A stretch of 64,000 bases of DNA from Cupriavidus oxalaticus (GCF_016894385.1 NZ_CP069811.1:1464501-1528500); one strand, 5' to 3'; positions 39,565 through 51,023 are shown, counted from the first letter of the stretch. Made by a program: numbers and translations. The notes: a model not told the origin generated them from the letters alone.

Positions 39565-40617
39565 TCAGTCCTCGGCGCGGCGGATCACGAGCACGGTGGC
39601 GTCATCCCGGCCCCGGCCGAACTTCCACACGATAAACGCGGCGATCACCGTGGGGTCGTGCCGCAACAGGCTGGCATCGTCCAGTTGCCAGCGCGACTGC
39701 ACGCCATCCGAGAACAGGATCACCAGCGCATAGGCCGGCCAATCCATCACCTGTTCCTGGATGGCACGCACCTGGATTCCGGGGGTGCCGTGCTGCGGCA
39801 GCAGCGTGCGGTCGGCAGTGCCGGAGACAACGCGGCCCATCACATTGCCGGCCCCGGCGAAATGGATCTGGTTGCCGCGCAGGTCCAGCCGCGCCGCGCT
39901 GACCGCCGCGCCGCGGGTGCTGCGCAGTGCCGCGTGGGCGCGTTCGACGACCTGGGACGGGCTGGCGCAGGGCATTTCGGCAAACGCCGCCAGCGCGGCC
40001 CTGGCTGCGTCGGCGGCCAGCGGGCCATGACCGAGGCCGTCGGCAAGCACCACGTCGGCGCCGCCATCGTGCTGAGCGATGGCCCAGCCGTCGCCGCTGA
40101 CCTGCTCGCCGGGTGCGGCCAGGTACACCGCCCCGACCGTGCAGCCGCGCACCGGCGCCGCGCGCACCGGGCACCCGCCCGGCTCCCGGTCGCGGTAGAA
40201 CCGCGCCAGGATGACACTGCCCTGGCCGAAGCGGCTGACGATATCGAAGTCGTCGGCCATGCGCTGGACGGCGCCCAGCCCCTGCCCGGCGCTGCCCGCG
40301 CTGGAATAGCCGTCGCGCATGCAGGCCTGCGGATCTCGCATGCCGGGCCCGTTGTCCAGCGAGATCAGCTCGATCAGCATGCTGTCGCCAGCGGCGCGGG
40401 CGCCAATCAACATCCGGCCGCCGACGGCATGGCGTACCAGGTTGCTGGAAAGCTCATTCGCCACCACGGCGATCCGGCCCGCCAGCACGCTGTCAAAGGC
40501 CAGCCGCGCGCACAGGTCGGCTGCGAGCCGGCGGGCTTCACCAACCCGGCTGGCGTCGTCCATGGGCAGCACGGCGGCGGGACCCTGTTCGCTACTTCCA
40601 CCGAGTGACACTGACAC
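39565..40617 (-). CDS. ATP-binding SpoIIE-type PP2C phosphatase (RsbX/RsbU-like)
   Basis: The start is GTG at 40617, because GGAGG lies 6 bases upstream; this overlaps the rsbT end by 26 bases. The 350-residue protein joins an N-terminal anti-sigma/HATPase-like domain (ANELSSNLVRHAVGGRM, DNGPGMRDPQ, GQGLGAVQRMAD) to a C-terminal SpoIIE phosphatase (DVVLADGLGHGPLAADAARAAL, FSDGVQSRW, GRDDATVLVIRR). It probably dephosphorylates RsbR/RsbS to reset the stressosome. The fused HATPase domain is extra compared with RsbX. Confidence 0.88.
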   Translation of the reverse strand: MSVSLGGSSEQGPAAVLPMDDASRVGEARRLAADLCARLAFDSVLAGRIAVVANELSSNLVRHAVGGRMLIGARAAGDSMLIELISLDNGPGMRDPQACMRDGYSSAGSAGQGLGAVQRMADDFDIVSRFGQGSVILARFYRDREPGGCPVRAAPVRGCTVGAVYLAAPGEQVSGDGWAIAQHDGGADVVLADGLGHGPLAADAARAALAAFAEMPCASPSQVVERAHAALRSTRGAAVSAARLDLRGNQIHFAGAGNVMGRVVSGTADRTLLPQHGTPGIQVRAIQEQVMDWPAYALVILFSDGVQSRWQLDDASLLRHDPTVIAAFIVWKFGRGRDDATVLVIRRAED

Positions 40618-41005
40618 AGGTTCCCTCCCCGACTTGGGTGCGGATGGAGAAATCGTTGACCAGCCGGCGGCTGCCGGACAGGCCCATGCCCAGGCCATTG
40701 CCGGTGGTCCAGCCATCGGTCAGCGCCAGGTCTACGTCCCGGATGCCGGGGCCCTTGTCCTCGAAATGCAGCCGCAGGCCGCGGCGACCGCCTTCGTCGA
40801 TGAATTCCCAGCGCATTTCGCCGCCATGGCCGTGCACCACGGCATTGCGGGCCAGTTCGCTGGCCGCCGTAATCATCTTAGTCTGCTCGACCAGAGAGAA
40901 CTGCAACTGGCCGGTCAGCGTACGCACGACGGAACGGGCCTGCACGACATCGCGCTCGTCGCGCAGCGGGATCGTTCCGGTGGTACCGAGCGCGGATTGC
41001 GTCAC
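40592..41005 (-). CDS. rsbT: Serine/threonine kinase RsbT
   Basis: This 137-residue GHKL kinase has the N box SELARNAVVHGHGG, the G1 box FEDKGPGIRD and GNGLGMGLSGSRRLVNDF. RsbT phosphorylates RsbS and RsbR and is freed when the stressosome is activated. Its start overlaps the rsbS stop as ATGA (41002-41005). The length matches the family. Confidence 0.92.
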   Translation of the reverse strand: MTQSALGTTGTIPLRDERDVVQARSVVRTLTGQLQFSLVEQTKMITAASELARNAVVHGHGGEMRWEFIDEGGRRGLRLHFEDKGPGIRDVDLALTDGWTTGNGLGMGLSGSRRLVNDFSIRTQVGEGTCVSVTRWK

Positions 41006-41370
41006 CTGAGCTCACCTCGCTGCGCCTTGTCCAGCAACGCCATGCCGCGCTCGACGTTGAGCGCGGTCCTGACGCCGCTCAGGGGCAGTCCCAGTTCCAC
41101 CAGCGTGATCGCCACGGCCGGGCGGATGCCGACCACGACCGTGGCCGCGCCCAGGATGCGGGCGATGTCGGAAATGCCGATGAACATGCGGCCGATAAAC
41201 GAATCGACCATTTCCAGCGCCGACACGTCGATCAGCACGCCGCGCGCCGTGTTCTGCTCGATGCTGGCCGCCAGGTCTTCCTGCAGCCGCAGCGCGGTCT
41301 GGTCCTGCATGTCGATCTGGATCGTGACCAGCAGGTAGGACCCCATCCGCAGGATCGGAATGCGCTCCAT
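41002..41370 (-). CDS. rsbS: Stressosome STAS protein RsbS
   Basis: This 122-residue single STAS domain has the RsbS phosphorylation site conserved as Ser57 in VDSFIGRMF, followed by IRPAVAITLVELGLPL. RsbS with RsbR forms the stressosome core that holds RsbT. It lies 14 bases after rsbR. Confidence 0.92.
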   Translation of the reverse strand: MERIPILRMGSYLLVTIQIDMQDQTALRLQEDLAASIEQNTARGVLIDVSALEMVDSFIGRMFIGISDIARILGAATVVVGIRPAVAITLVELGLPLSGVRTALNVERGMALLDKAQRGELR

Positions 41371-41384
41371 GCGTGTGCCTCCGG

Positions 41385-42245
41385 TCAGGGGACCGGCTGG
41401 CGGGACACGGTGTGCCCCGTCAGCCGCATGGCGGTGGCCAGCGCGTCGGCCAGCGTCGCCTTGGTCACGATGTCCTGCAGGTCGATGCCCAGATGCACGA
41501 TGGTCTGCGCAATCTGCGGCCGGATCCCGCTGATGATGCTCTCCGCGCCCATCAGCCGGATCGCGGTCACCGTCTTCAGCAGGTGCTGGGCCACCAGCGT
41601 GTCGACCGTCGGCACGCCGGTGATGTCGATGATGGCCAGCGTGGAGCCGGTTTCGACGATGCGCTGCAGCAGGGTTTCCAGCACCAGCTGGGCACGGCTG
41701 CTGTCCAGCGTGCCGATCAGCGGTACCGCCAGCACCCCTTCCCACAGCTTGATCACCGGCGTCGACAGCTCGAGCAGTTCCTGCTGCTGGCGCCGGATCA
41801 TGTCCTCGCGGCTGCGCTGGTAGGTGGACATGGTCCACTGCGCCATGCGATCGACGATGGCGGACGCGGCCCAGATCACTTCGATCTGCGCTTCCAGATT
41901 GCTGCGGTCGCGCTGCAGCGCCTCGAAGATCGGCCGTTTGAGCGCCAACACGAAGCCGCTGGTCACGTCCGCGGTCTCGCCTTGCGCGGCACGCGAAGCC
42001 GACAGGTCGGCGAGCGCCTCGCGCAGCTCGGCGAACGGCGCCTGCTCGAAGCCGCCTGCATCGCCATTGGCGTGCAAGGCTGCCTGGAGGCTCCGCAGGA
42101 TGGAGCGTTGCTCCCTGGCAAGAGTGCCGGTGCAGCCGCGGCCGCCGGACAACGACTGGTATTCGGTGGCCCAGCTATCGGCCAGGTTCTCGGCTTCGGC
42201 GTGCAACAGGTCGGCAAGGCGCTGGTTTTCTGGACGCATGGGCAT
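41385..42245 (-). CDS. rsbR: Stressosome co-antagonist RsbR
   Basis: I use the ATG at 42245 (286 residues); the frame is open to 42371, with another Met at 42332. The N-terminal part is an all-helical, probably globin-like sensor fold without a recognisable haem motif. The C-terminal STAS domain reads STPVIKLWEGVLAVPLIGTLDSSRAQ, DITGVPTVDTLVAQHLL, GIRPQIAQTIVHLGIDL. Against Bacillus RsbRA from memory, T171 corresponds to Ser182 and T205 to Thr216. It heads the six-gene operon. Confidence 0.88.
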   Translation of the reverse strand: MPMRPENQRLADLLHAEAENLADSWATEYQSLSGGRGCTGTLAREQRSILRSLQAALHANGDAGGFEQAPFAELREALADLSASRAAQGETADVTSGFVLALKRPIFEALQRDRSNLEAQIEVIWAASAIVDRMAQWTMSTYQRSREDMIRRQQQELLELSTPVIKLWEGVLAVPLIGTLDSSRAQLVLETLLQRIVETGSTLAIIDITGVPTVDTLVAQHLLKTVTAIRLMGAESIISGIRPQIAQTIVHLGIDLQDIVTKATLADALATAMRLTGHTVSRQPVP

Positions 42246-42342
42246 GGCGAAAGTTGTAAGCGATGCACAGGAGACAAAGGAGTCGGTGTCAGTGCATTCT
42301 AGGAGGGATTGATAGCTCACTCCACGTTTCATCGCGCCCTGC

Positions 42343-42393
42343 AAAACAAAGACGGGCGCAGCCGTGTGCACTGCCGTGCACGGCTGCGCCCGT
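42343..42393 (-). terminator. Intrinsic terminator downstream of the FadB/FadJ-like gene
   Basis: The arms 42352-42366 and 42379-42393 are perfect 15 bp complements (ACGGGCGCAGCCGTG) with a 12-base loop. On the minus strand the stem is followed by CTTTGTTTTG. It separates the catabolic gene from the rsbR operon. Confidence 0.75.
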
Positions 42394-42425
42394 TCCGGGC
42401 CTGTCCTATGCCCGATGGCTGATGG

Positions 42426-44507
<2,082 letters not shown>

Positions 44508-44561
44508 GCAAGCTCCTTGTACGTTCGGGGAAAGGGGACAGGGGAATCGGCCGGCCATGCC

Positions 44562-45914
44562 TCAGTCACGCAGCCCGGCCATGTCGTCGGCGCGGTCCGG
44601 CCGCTTCCGGCGCGAGCGCGGATCGGCAATGCGAAGTGCCAGCACAAAGGCGGCCAGCTTGACCGCGATGGCAACGACGAAGACCAGCGGGAAATGCACC
44701 GACTGCGCCAGCAGCCCGCCGATCACCGGCCCGACGGCCATCATGCCGAACGTGGCCGTGTCGGATACCGCGAGCAGCATCGGCCGGTCCTTGCGTGCGC
44801 CGAACTCCATCACGAGGTTGTCCGCCGAGATAAAGAAGCCGCCGAAGCCCGCGCCCAGGCCGCAGAACGCCAGCAGGAAGCCCGGCAGCGTGGCGCACGC
44901 CAGCAGCCAGGCCGTGGCGGCGATCCACGTGGCGATGCTGGCCAGGAACACCACCCGGTAGCCATGCCTGTCCGCGACGCGGCCCCAGGCGAGATTGCTG
45001 CCCGTCTGCGCCAGCAGGTAGGCCAGGCTCAGATACCCGAGCGTGGCGCCGTCCAGCCCCAGCAGCCGGCCGGCGTAGATCGCATAGAACGGCATCGCCA
45101 TCATGCCCAGCGCCACCAATGCCCGCGCCACGAAGAAGCGCACGAAATCCCGGTCGGCTGCCAGCAGTGCCGGCAATTCACGCACGCGCCGGCCGAAGCC
45201 GGCGCGCATGCGCACGTCGTGCAGGGCCGGCTCGCGCATGCCCGCCAGCGCCGAGATCCCCAGGCTGGTCAGCACGAAGGCAGCCAGGAAGGTGGCGGCA
45301 TAGCCGTTGCCGAACACGTCGTTGCCGACCAGGTAGCGCCCGCCCATCCACGCCACCGCCGCCGCGGTGAGGCCGCCGAAGAAATTGCGCAACGCAGTCA
45401 GCCGCCCGCGCCGCGCCAGCGGGATGATCTTGGAGGTCAGGTAGTTGAAGCTGACGTTCTGCACGCCGTTGAGCAGCCCGAACAGCAGCAGGAAAGCCGC
45501 CGCGGCCAGCAGCGCGCCGCGCCCGCTCAGCAGCAGCGCCGACAGTGCCAGCCCCAGGATCTGGCCGCGCACCAGCCAGCCCACCAGGTAGATCAGCGGC
45601 ATCACGCGCTGGCGATGCTCGATCAGCGTCGCGCCCCAGATCGACGAGGCGGCCATGCCGGCATATTGCGCCGCGAGCACGAGCCCCACAGTGAGTTTCG
45701 AGCCGGACAACAGGTACAGGTAGGCGGGCACGAAGGTGGGCGCGGTCACCAGCCGGAAGCCGGTCATGCCGAGCATGCCGTGGATCAGGAATGCCCTGGC
45801 ATTGCGCGGCAGGTGGCGGTCGACATGGTCGCGGAAATGTTGTTCGGCGCGTTGCTGCTCCACCTGGGCGGCTTCGCCCGGCAGCGCGCCGCTCATGCCG
45901 GCCTGCGTTGTCAC
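44562..45914 (-). CDS. MFS transporter
   Basis: GTG at 45914, with GGGAG six bases upstream, gives 450 residues with twelve membrane segments. The hydrophilic N-terminus (QVEQQRAEQHFRDHVDRHLPRNARAFLIHGMLG) is long for an MFS protein. The middle motif GMMAMPFYAIYAGRLLGLDGATLGYLSLAYLLAQTGSN recalls distant exporters. The substrate is not known; the position upstream of the hydratase/dehydrogenase suggests a carboxylic acid or its ester. Confidence 0.8.
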   Translation of the reverse strand: MTTQAGMSGALPGEAAQVEQQRAEQHFRDHVDRHLPRNARAFLIHGMLGMTGFRLVTAPTFVPAYLYLLSGSKLTVGLVLAAQYAGMAASSIWGATLIEHRQRVMPLIYLVGWLVRGQILGLALSALLLSGRGALLAAAAFLLLFGLLNGVQNVSFNYLTSKIIPLARRGRLTALRNFFGGLTAAAVAWMGGRYLVGNDVFGNGYAATFLAAFVLTSLGISALAGMREPALHDVRMRAGFGRRVRELPALLAADRDFVRFFVARALVALGMMAMPFYAIYAGRLLGLDGATLGYLSLAYLLAQTGSNLAWGRVADRHGYRVVFLASIATWIAATAWLLACATLPGFLLAFCGLGAGFGGFFISADNLVMEFGARKDRPMLLAVSDTATFGMMAVGPVIGGLLAQSVHFPLVFVVAIAVKLAAFVLALRIADPRSRRKRPDRADDMAGLRD

Positions 45915-46446
45915 GTTGTCTCCCGCTATGGGTCCGGCCCGATGCGGTGCCGGATGCTTTTTCGTGTTTTTGGTATGGCTGCGATAAATGCTAGCACAAG
46001 CGTTCGTTTTTCGAGCGTGGCGACACTGAGCAGTTTCGAAATCCGGGCATCGAGGCGGCAAGCTAGCACCGAGGGCGGGAAGGCGAGCGCTGCCAAGGCG
46101 ATGGCAATGCGGCAAGAGTCCCACGATTTCAGCCATACATGCCATGAAAATTCCGCATATTCGCGCAAGTTTGCTGCGCCGCATTAGCGCGCCTGCGCCT
46201 TTGCCGTGGCGGCTTCCACTCCCGTCGTGGCTCTTCCCTTCATTTCCGGATGACAGCGTCCTGCCGCCCGGTTTAGGTTTTGGAGTATTGACGATGCCAG
46301 AAGCGGCTTGTATAAAAGTTCCTGCCGCTGCGTAGCTGTCGACGCTTTTCGAAAACTAAGACTGCTGTCGCAGTGCCCCTGATCCTGCCGGCCGCCAGGC
46401 AACAGCGCAGGACGCGGGCCCACAGGCGCACAACAAGGAGACGAGC
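45915..46446. other. Divergent promoter region, 532 bases, no gene seen
   Basis: It lies between the MFS gene and the acyl-CoA dehydrogenase operon. It is AT-richer than its flanks, with AT-rich patches around 45958-46020 and 46285-46320. The second holds a strong promoter. Short open frames are present but show no protein-like features. Confidence 0.45.
46288..46316 (+). promoter_or_regulatory. Sigma-70 promoter of the acyl-CoA dehydrogenase operon
   Basis: TTGACG (46288-46293), a 17-base spacer and TATAAA (46311-46316) match the consensus in 10 of 12 positions. Transcription should start near 46323, leaving a leader of about 120 bases. Confidence 0.75.
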
Positions 46447-47631
46447 TTGGACGCACTGGAAACGTTCCGGCAGCAGGCACATGCCTGGCTGGAGGCCAAT
46501 TGCCCACCTGAGATGCGCCTGCCGATGCAGGACGAGGAAGACATCTGCTGGGGCGGCCGCAAGTTCCGCTACCAGTCTGAGGCGCAGCGGCTGTGGCTGC
46601 AGCGGATGGCCGAACAGGGCTGGACCGTACCGGAGTGGCCGCGCGAGTATGGCGGGGCCGGATTGAGCGCAGCCGAGGCACGGGTGCTGCGCGCCGAGAT
46701 GCAGCGGCTGCACTGCCGCGTGCCGCTGCAGAGCTTCGGCATCTCCATGCTCGGGCCCGCGCTGCTGAAATATGGCACCGAGGCGCAGAAGCGCGAGCAC
46801 CTGCCCAGGATCGCCCGCGGCGAGATCCGTTGGTGCCAGGGCTATTCCGAACCCAACGCCGGCTCCGACCTCGCCGCGCTGCAGACGCGCGCCGAGGATC
46901 GCGGCGACCATTTCGTGGTCAACGGCCAGAAGATCTGGACCTCGTATGCCGACAAGGCCGACTGGATCTTCTGCCTGGTGCGCACCGATTTCGCCGCGCA
47001 GAAGCACACCGGCATCAGCTTCCTGCTGTTCGACATGGCGTCGCCGGGCGTCTCGACGCGCCCGATCGTGCTGATCTCCGGCAAATCGCCCTTCTGCGAG
47101 ACCTTCTTCGACGACGTGAAGGTGCCGCGCCACCAGCTGGTCGGCGAGCTCAACGGTGGCTGGGCCATCGCCAAGTACCTGCTGACGCATGAGCGCGAGA
47201 TGATCAGCGCGATCGGCAGCCGTGGCTTCCGCCAGCCGCTGGGGCGCCATGCCGCGAAGGTCATCGGCGTGGACGAGCGCCATCGGCTCGACGACCCGAT
47301 GCTGCGCGCGCAGATCGCGCGCTTCGAGGTCGACGAGGCCGCCTTCGCCGCGGCCGGCGAGCGCGCCCGCGACCTGGCGCGGCAAGGCGAAGGCATGGCC
47401 GCGTTCTCGTCCGTGCTGAAGTACTACGGCGCGGAACTGAACAAGCGGCGCTACGAGCTGCTGATGTCGGCCGGCGGCACCGATGCGCTCGAATGGGAAG
47501 GCCCGCGCAGCCAGGAAGGCGCGCTGGCGCGGGCATGGCTGCGCACCAAGGCGAATTCGATCGAGGGCGGCACCAGCGAGGTCCAGCTCAATATCGTCGC
47601 CAAGCGCCTGCTTGGCCTGCCCGGCGCCTGA
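46447..47631 (+). CDS. Acyl-CoA dehydrogenase, first subunit
   Basis: The start is TTG at 46447, supported by AAGGAGACGAGC. The 394 residues have the ACAD fold: WPREYGGAGLS, RIARGEIRWCQGYSEPNAGSDLAALQTRAEDRGDHFVVNGQKIWTS (FAD and substrate loop), FFDDVKVPRHQLVG and IEGGTSEVQLNIVAKRLLGLP at the end. It forms a C=C bond in an acyl-CoA and passes electrons to ETF. It is followed 45 bases later by a second, shorter ACAD, so the two may form one heteromeric enzyme. Confidence 0.92.
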   Translation: MDALETFRQQAHAWLEANCPPEMRLPMQDEEDICWGGRKFRYQSEAQRLWLQRMAEQGWTVPEWPREYGGAGLSAAEARVLRAEMQRLHCRVPLQSFGISMLGPALLKYGTEAQKREHLPRIARGEIRWCQGYSEPNAGSDLAALQTRAEDRGDHFVVNGQKIWTSYADKADWIFCLVRTDFAAQKHTGISFLLFDMASPGVSTRPIVLISGKSPFCETFFDDVKVPRHQLVGELNGGWAIAKYLLTHEREMISAIGSRGFRQPLGRHAAKVIGVDERHRLDDPMLRAQIARFEVDEAAFAAAGERARDLARQGEGMAAFSSVLKYYGAELNKRRYELLMSAGGTDALEWEGPRSQEGALARAWLRTKANSIEGGTSEVQLNIVAKRLLGLPGA

Positions 47632-47676
47632 GCCGCCGCGCAACCCTCCACGATTCCACACCTGCCAAACGCCGCC

Positions 47677-48816
47677 ATGCCCATCGTACTGACCGACACG
47701 CAGGAGATGCTGCGCGACAGCGCCATGACGTTCCTGCAAGAGAACGCCCCGATCTCCGCGCTGCGCACGCTGCGCGACACGCGCGACCCCGCCGGCTTCT
47801 CGCGCGAGCTGTGGCAGCGCTGCGCCGCGCTCGGCTTCGCCGGGGTAATGATCGACGAGGCCTACGGCGGCAGCGGTCTGGGCGCGGTCGAGGCCGGCGT
47901 GATTGCGGAAGCGATCGGCACCACGCTCGCGCCGCTGCCCTTCCTGTCCACCGCCGTGCTTGGCGCATCGCTGGTCGGCCTGTATGGCAACGACAGCCAG
48001 CGCAGCGCGCTGCTGCCGGCGGTCGCCGCGGGCCGGCACCTGATGGCTTTGGCGCTGGATGAAACCGCCCGGCACCGGCCCGAGCGCATCGCCACGCAGG
48101 CGCGGCGCGACGCGGACGGCTATGTGCTCGATGGCAGCAAGGTCTTCGTGGTCGATGGCCATGTGGCCGATACGCTGGTGGTCGCCGCGCGCACGGGCGC
48201 CGCCGGCGCGAGCGACGGCATCTCGCTGTTCCTGGTGCCGCGCGACCACGCCGGCGTGCAGGTGGAGCGCTGCGTGCTGGCCGATGCCACCAACGCCGCG
48301 CGCATCACCTTCGACGCAGCCAGGGTGCCGGCCGATGCGCTGCTGGGCAACGCGGGGGCGGGAGCGCAAATGCTGGAGCGCGTGCTGGACATCGCCCGCG
48401 CGGTGCTGTCGTCCGAACTGCTCGGCATCGCCGATGCCAGCTTCACGCGCACGCTGGCCTACCTGAAGGAGCGCAGGCAATTCGGCAAGGCCATCGGCGA
48501 GTTCCAGGCGCTGCAGCACCGCGCCGCGCATCTCTTTGCCGAGATCGAACTCGCGCGCGCCGCCGTGCTGCGTTGCCAGCAGCGGCTCGACGAAGGCCAT
48601 GCCGACGGCCCCGAGCCACTGGTCTGCGTGGCCAAGGCCAAGGCCGGCGATACCGCCACGCTGGCGGTGCAGGAAGGCGTGCAGATGCACGGCGGCATCG
48701 GCATGACCGACGAATTCGACATCGGCTTCTTCATGAAGCGCGCCCGCACCGCGCAGGAATGGCTGGGCGACGCGAACTGGCAGCTCGACCGCTGGGCCAC
48801 GCTGCGCGGCTACTGA
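47677..48816 (+). CDS. Acyl-CoA dehydrogenase, second subunit
   Basis: This 379-residue ACAD relative has weaker motifs: GFAGVMIDEAYGGSGLGAVEAGVIAEAIG, KVFVVDGHVADTLVVAAR and QEGVQMHGGIGMTDEFDIGFFMKRA. It lacks the usual EGT/S-E segment seen in its partner. Divergent second subunits of this kind are known in alpha2beta2 dehydrogenases for bulky or branched acyl-CoAs. It is probably co-transcribed with the first subunit and perhaps the downstream transporter, after a 233-base gap without a gene. Confidence 0.9.
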   Translation: MPIVLTDTQEMLRDSAMTFLQENAPISALRTLRDTRDPAGFSRELWQRCAALGFAGVMIDEAYGGSGLGAVEAGVIAEAIGTTLAPLPFLSTAVLGASLVGLYGNDSQRSALLPAVAAGRHLMALALDETARHRPERIATQARRDADGYVLDGSKVFVVDGHVADTLVVAARTGAAGASDGISLFLVPRDHAGVQVERCVLADATNAARITFDAARVPADALLGNAGAGAQMLERVLDIARAVLSSELLGIADASFTRTLAYLKERRQFGKAIGEFQALQHRAAHLFAEIELARAAVLRCQQRLDEGHADGPEPLVCVAKAKAGDTATLAVQEGVQMHGGIGMTDEFDIGFFMKRARTAQEWLGDANWQLDRWATLRGY

Positions 48817-49049
48817 GCTGTTGCGCTACTGAGCGACTGACACAGGCGGCTCCATCGGCAGGGGCCTGCAGGACATCACGCAACACCGAGGCGGCAACGG
48901 CTGCCCGGTTGCGGCGCCACGCGCTCGCACCGGCCCGACCGCCAGCAAGGAGGCAGCATGTCGGCAAGTCCATGGACACCCGCATTCCAGACAAGGGCCG
49001 CAACGGCTGGCGGCACGTCACTTAGCCGGCATGCGCACGGAGGCCGGTC

Positions 49050-50006
49050 ATGAGCGCCTATGTCCTGCGCCGCCTGCTGGCGCTGCTGCCCACGCTGGTC
49101 TTCGCCAGCATCATCGTGTTCGCCATCGTGCGGCTGGTGCCGGGCGACGTGGTCGACCTGATGCTGAGCCAGAACGACATCAGCGCCGATACCCGCACCC
49201 GCGAAGACCTGGTCCGCGCGCTCGGTCTCGACCGCCCGATGTGGGAGCAGTACCTGCACTGGGTCGGCAATATCGTGCTGCATGGCGACCTGGGCCAGTC
49301 GCTGTGGCAAGGCGAGCCGGTGCTGAGGATGGTGATGGCGCGCATTCCCGCGACCTTCTCGCTGGGCGTGCTGGCACTGGCCGTGGCGCTGACGGTGGCG
49401 CTGCCGATCGGCGTGCTGTCGGCAATCCGGCAGGACACCGCGGCGGACTATGTGGCGCGCTCCTTCTCGATCCTGATGCTGGCGGTGCCCAGCTTCTGGC
49501 TCGGCACCATGGTGATGGTGTTCCCGTCGGTGTGGTGGGGCTGGTCGCCGGAAGTGCGCTACGTCCCCTTCCTGGAAGACCCGGTGCAGCATGTCAGGCA
49601 GATGCTGGTGCCGGCCATCGTGCTCGGCATGGCGCTGTCGGCCATCACCATGCGCATGACGCGCACCATGATGCTGGAGGTGCTGCGCCAGGACTATATC
49701 CGCACCGCGTGGGCCAAGGGGCTGAACGAGCCGCTGGTGATCGTGCGGCACGCGCTGCGCAATGCGCTGATCCCGGTGGTGACGCTGATCGGCCTGCAGG
49801 CGCCGCTGCTGATCGGGGGCGCCGTGGTGATCGAGCAGATCTTCGTGGTGCCGGGCATGGGCCTGCTGCTGCTCGATGCCGTGCACCAGCGCGACTATCC
49901 GCTGATCACCGGCGTCTTCCTCGTGGTTGGCGTCGCGGTGATGCTGATCAACCTGCTCGTCGACCTGAGCTACGGCCTGTTCGACCCCAAAGTGAGGCAC
50001 CGCTGA
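49050..50006 (+). CDS. ABC importer permease (DppB/OppB type)
   Basis: This 318-residue protein has six membrane helices, the family start (YVLRRLLALLPTLVFASIIVFAIVRLVPGD) and the ATPase-contact loop (YIRTAWAKGLNEPLVIVRHALRNALIPVVTLIG). It is part of a family 5 peptide/opine/nickel-type importer. GGAGGCCGGTC precedes the start. The stop overlaps the next permease start by one base (TGATG). Confidence 0.93.
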   Translation: MSAYVLRRLLALLPTLVFASIIVFAIVRLVPGDVVDLMLSQNDISADTRTREDLVRALGLDRPMWEQYLHWVGNIVLHGDLGQSLWQGEPVLRMVMARIPATFSLGVLALAVALTVALPIGVLSAIRQDTAADYVARSFSILMLAVPSFWLGTMVMVFPSVWWGWSPEVRYVPFLEDPVQHVRQMLVPAIVLGMALSAITMRMTRTMMLEVLRQDYIRTAWAKGLNEPLVIVRHALRNALIPVVTLIGLQAPLLIGGAVVIEQIFVVPGMGLLLLDAVHQRDYPLITGVFLVVGVAVMLINLLVDLSYGLFDPKVRHR

Positions 50007-50956
50007 TGGCACCCCCGACCGTCGATCCGCAAGCCGCTTCCGCCACCCTGCCTGCCGCGCTGCCTGCCGCGCTGCCTGGCACCCTGCCCCGCTCCGCCCG
50101 GCAACGCCAGCCTCGCTTCGCGCTGCTGCGGCGGCTGTTCCGCGACAAGCCGCTGGGCGCCGCCGGCGCGGTGATCTGCGCGGTGTTCCTGTTCTGCGGC
50201 GTGTTCGCCGACCTGCTGGCGCCGTATGGCATGAACGAGATCAACATGATGGCGCGGCTGCAGCCGCCCTCGTGGGCGCATCCGTTCGGCACCGACAACC
50301 TTGGCCGCGACATGTTCTCGCGCTGCCTGTACGGCGCCCGGCTGTCGGTGGTGATCGGGCTGTCGGCGGCGACGCTGGCCACGGTGATCTCGCTGCTGCT
50401 GGGCATCCTGACCGGCTACCTGGGCGGCAAGTTCGACCTGGTGGTGCAGCGCATGGTCGATGCGTGGATGAGCTTTCCCGACCTGGTGATCCTGATCGTG
50501 GTGGTATCGGTGCTGGGCCCGGGCAGCTGGCAGATCGTCTGCACGCTCGGCCTGCTGCTCGGCATCGGCGGCTCGCGCATCGTGCGCAGCGCGGTGGTGT
50601 CGGTGCGCGAGAACATGTACGTGCATGCGGCGCAGTCGATGGGCGCGTCGACCAGCCGCATCCTGTGGCGCCATATCCTGCCCAACGTGCTGCCGCCGGT
50701 GATCGTGCTGTTCACCACGCGCGTGGGCACCGCGATCCTGGCGGAGTCGGGCCTGTCCTTCCTCGGCCTCGGCGTACCGCCGCCGGCCCCGACCTGGGGC
50801 GGCATGCTGTCGGGCGACGGCCGCACCTTCATGTTCCAGGGCCCGTGGCTGGCGCTGGCGCCGGGCGCCTGCCTGACCATCGTGGTCTATGCGATCAACG
50901 TGTATGGCGATGCGCTGCGCGACCTGCTCGACCCGCGCATGCGGGGCAGCCGCTGA
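50006..50956 (+). CDS. ABC importer permease (DppC/OppC type)
   Basis: This 316-residue partner permease has HPFGTDNLGRDMFSRCLYGARLSVVIGL and the EAA loop (ENMYVHAAQSMGASTSRILWRHILPNVLPPVIV), ending DALRDLLDPRMRGSR. The first 35 residues are an Ala-Leu-Pro-rich cytoplasmic tail with a short repeat (TLPAALPAALPGTLP). Confidence 0.93.
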   Translation: MAPPTVDPQAASATLPAALPAALPGTLPRSARQRQPRFALLRRLFRDKPLGAAGAVICAVFLFCGVFADLLAPYGMNEINMMARLQPPSWAHPFGTDNLGRDMFSRCLYGARLSVVIGLSAATLATVISLLLGILTGYLGGKFDLVVQRMVDAWMSFPDLVILIVVVSVLGPGSWQIVCTLGLLLGIGGSRIVRSAVVSVRENMYVHAAQSMGASTSRILWRHILPNVLPPVIVLFTTRVGTAILAESGLSFLGLGVPPPAPTWGGMLSGDGRTFMFQGPWLALAPGACLTIVVYAINVYGDALRDLLDPRMRGSR

Positions 50957-51023
50957 GAACAGCAGATTGACGAGCGGCCGGCAATGACGAGCCGGCACAT
51001 CATGATCCCCAAAGGAGCAGACG

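Noticed and set aside
46273..48690. 805-residue open frame antisense to the two acyl-CoA dehydrogenases
   Set aside because: It mirrors the GC-rich third-position pattern of well-supported genes, contains no known domain, and has an odd His/Gln/Arg/Ala-rich composition.
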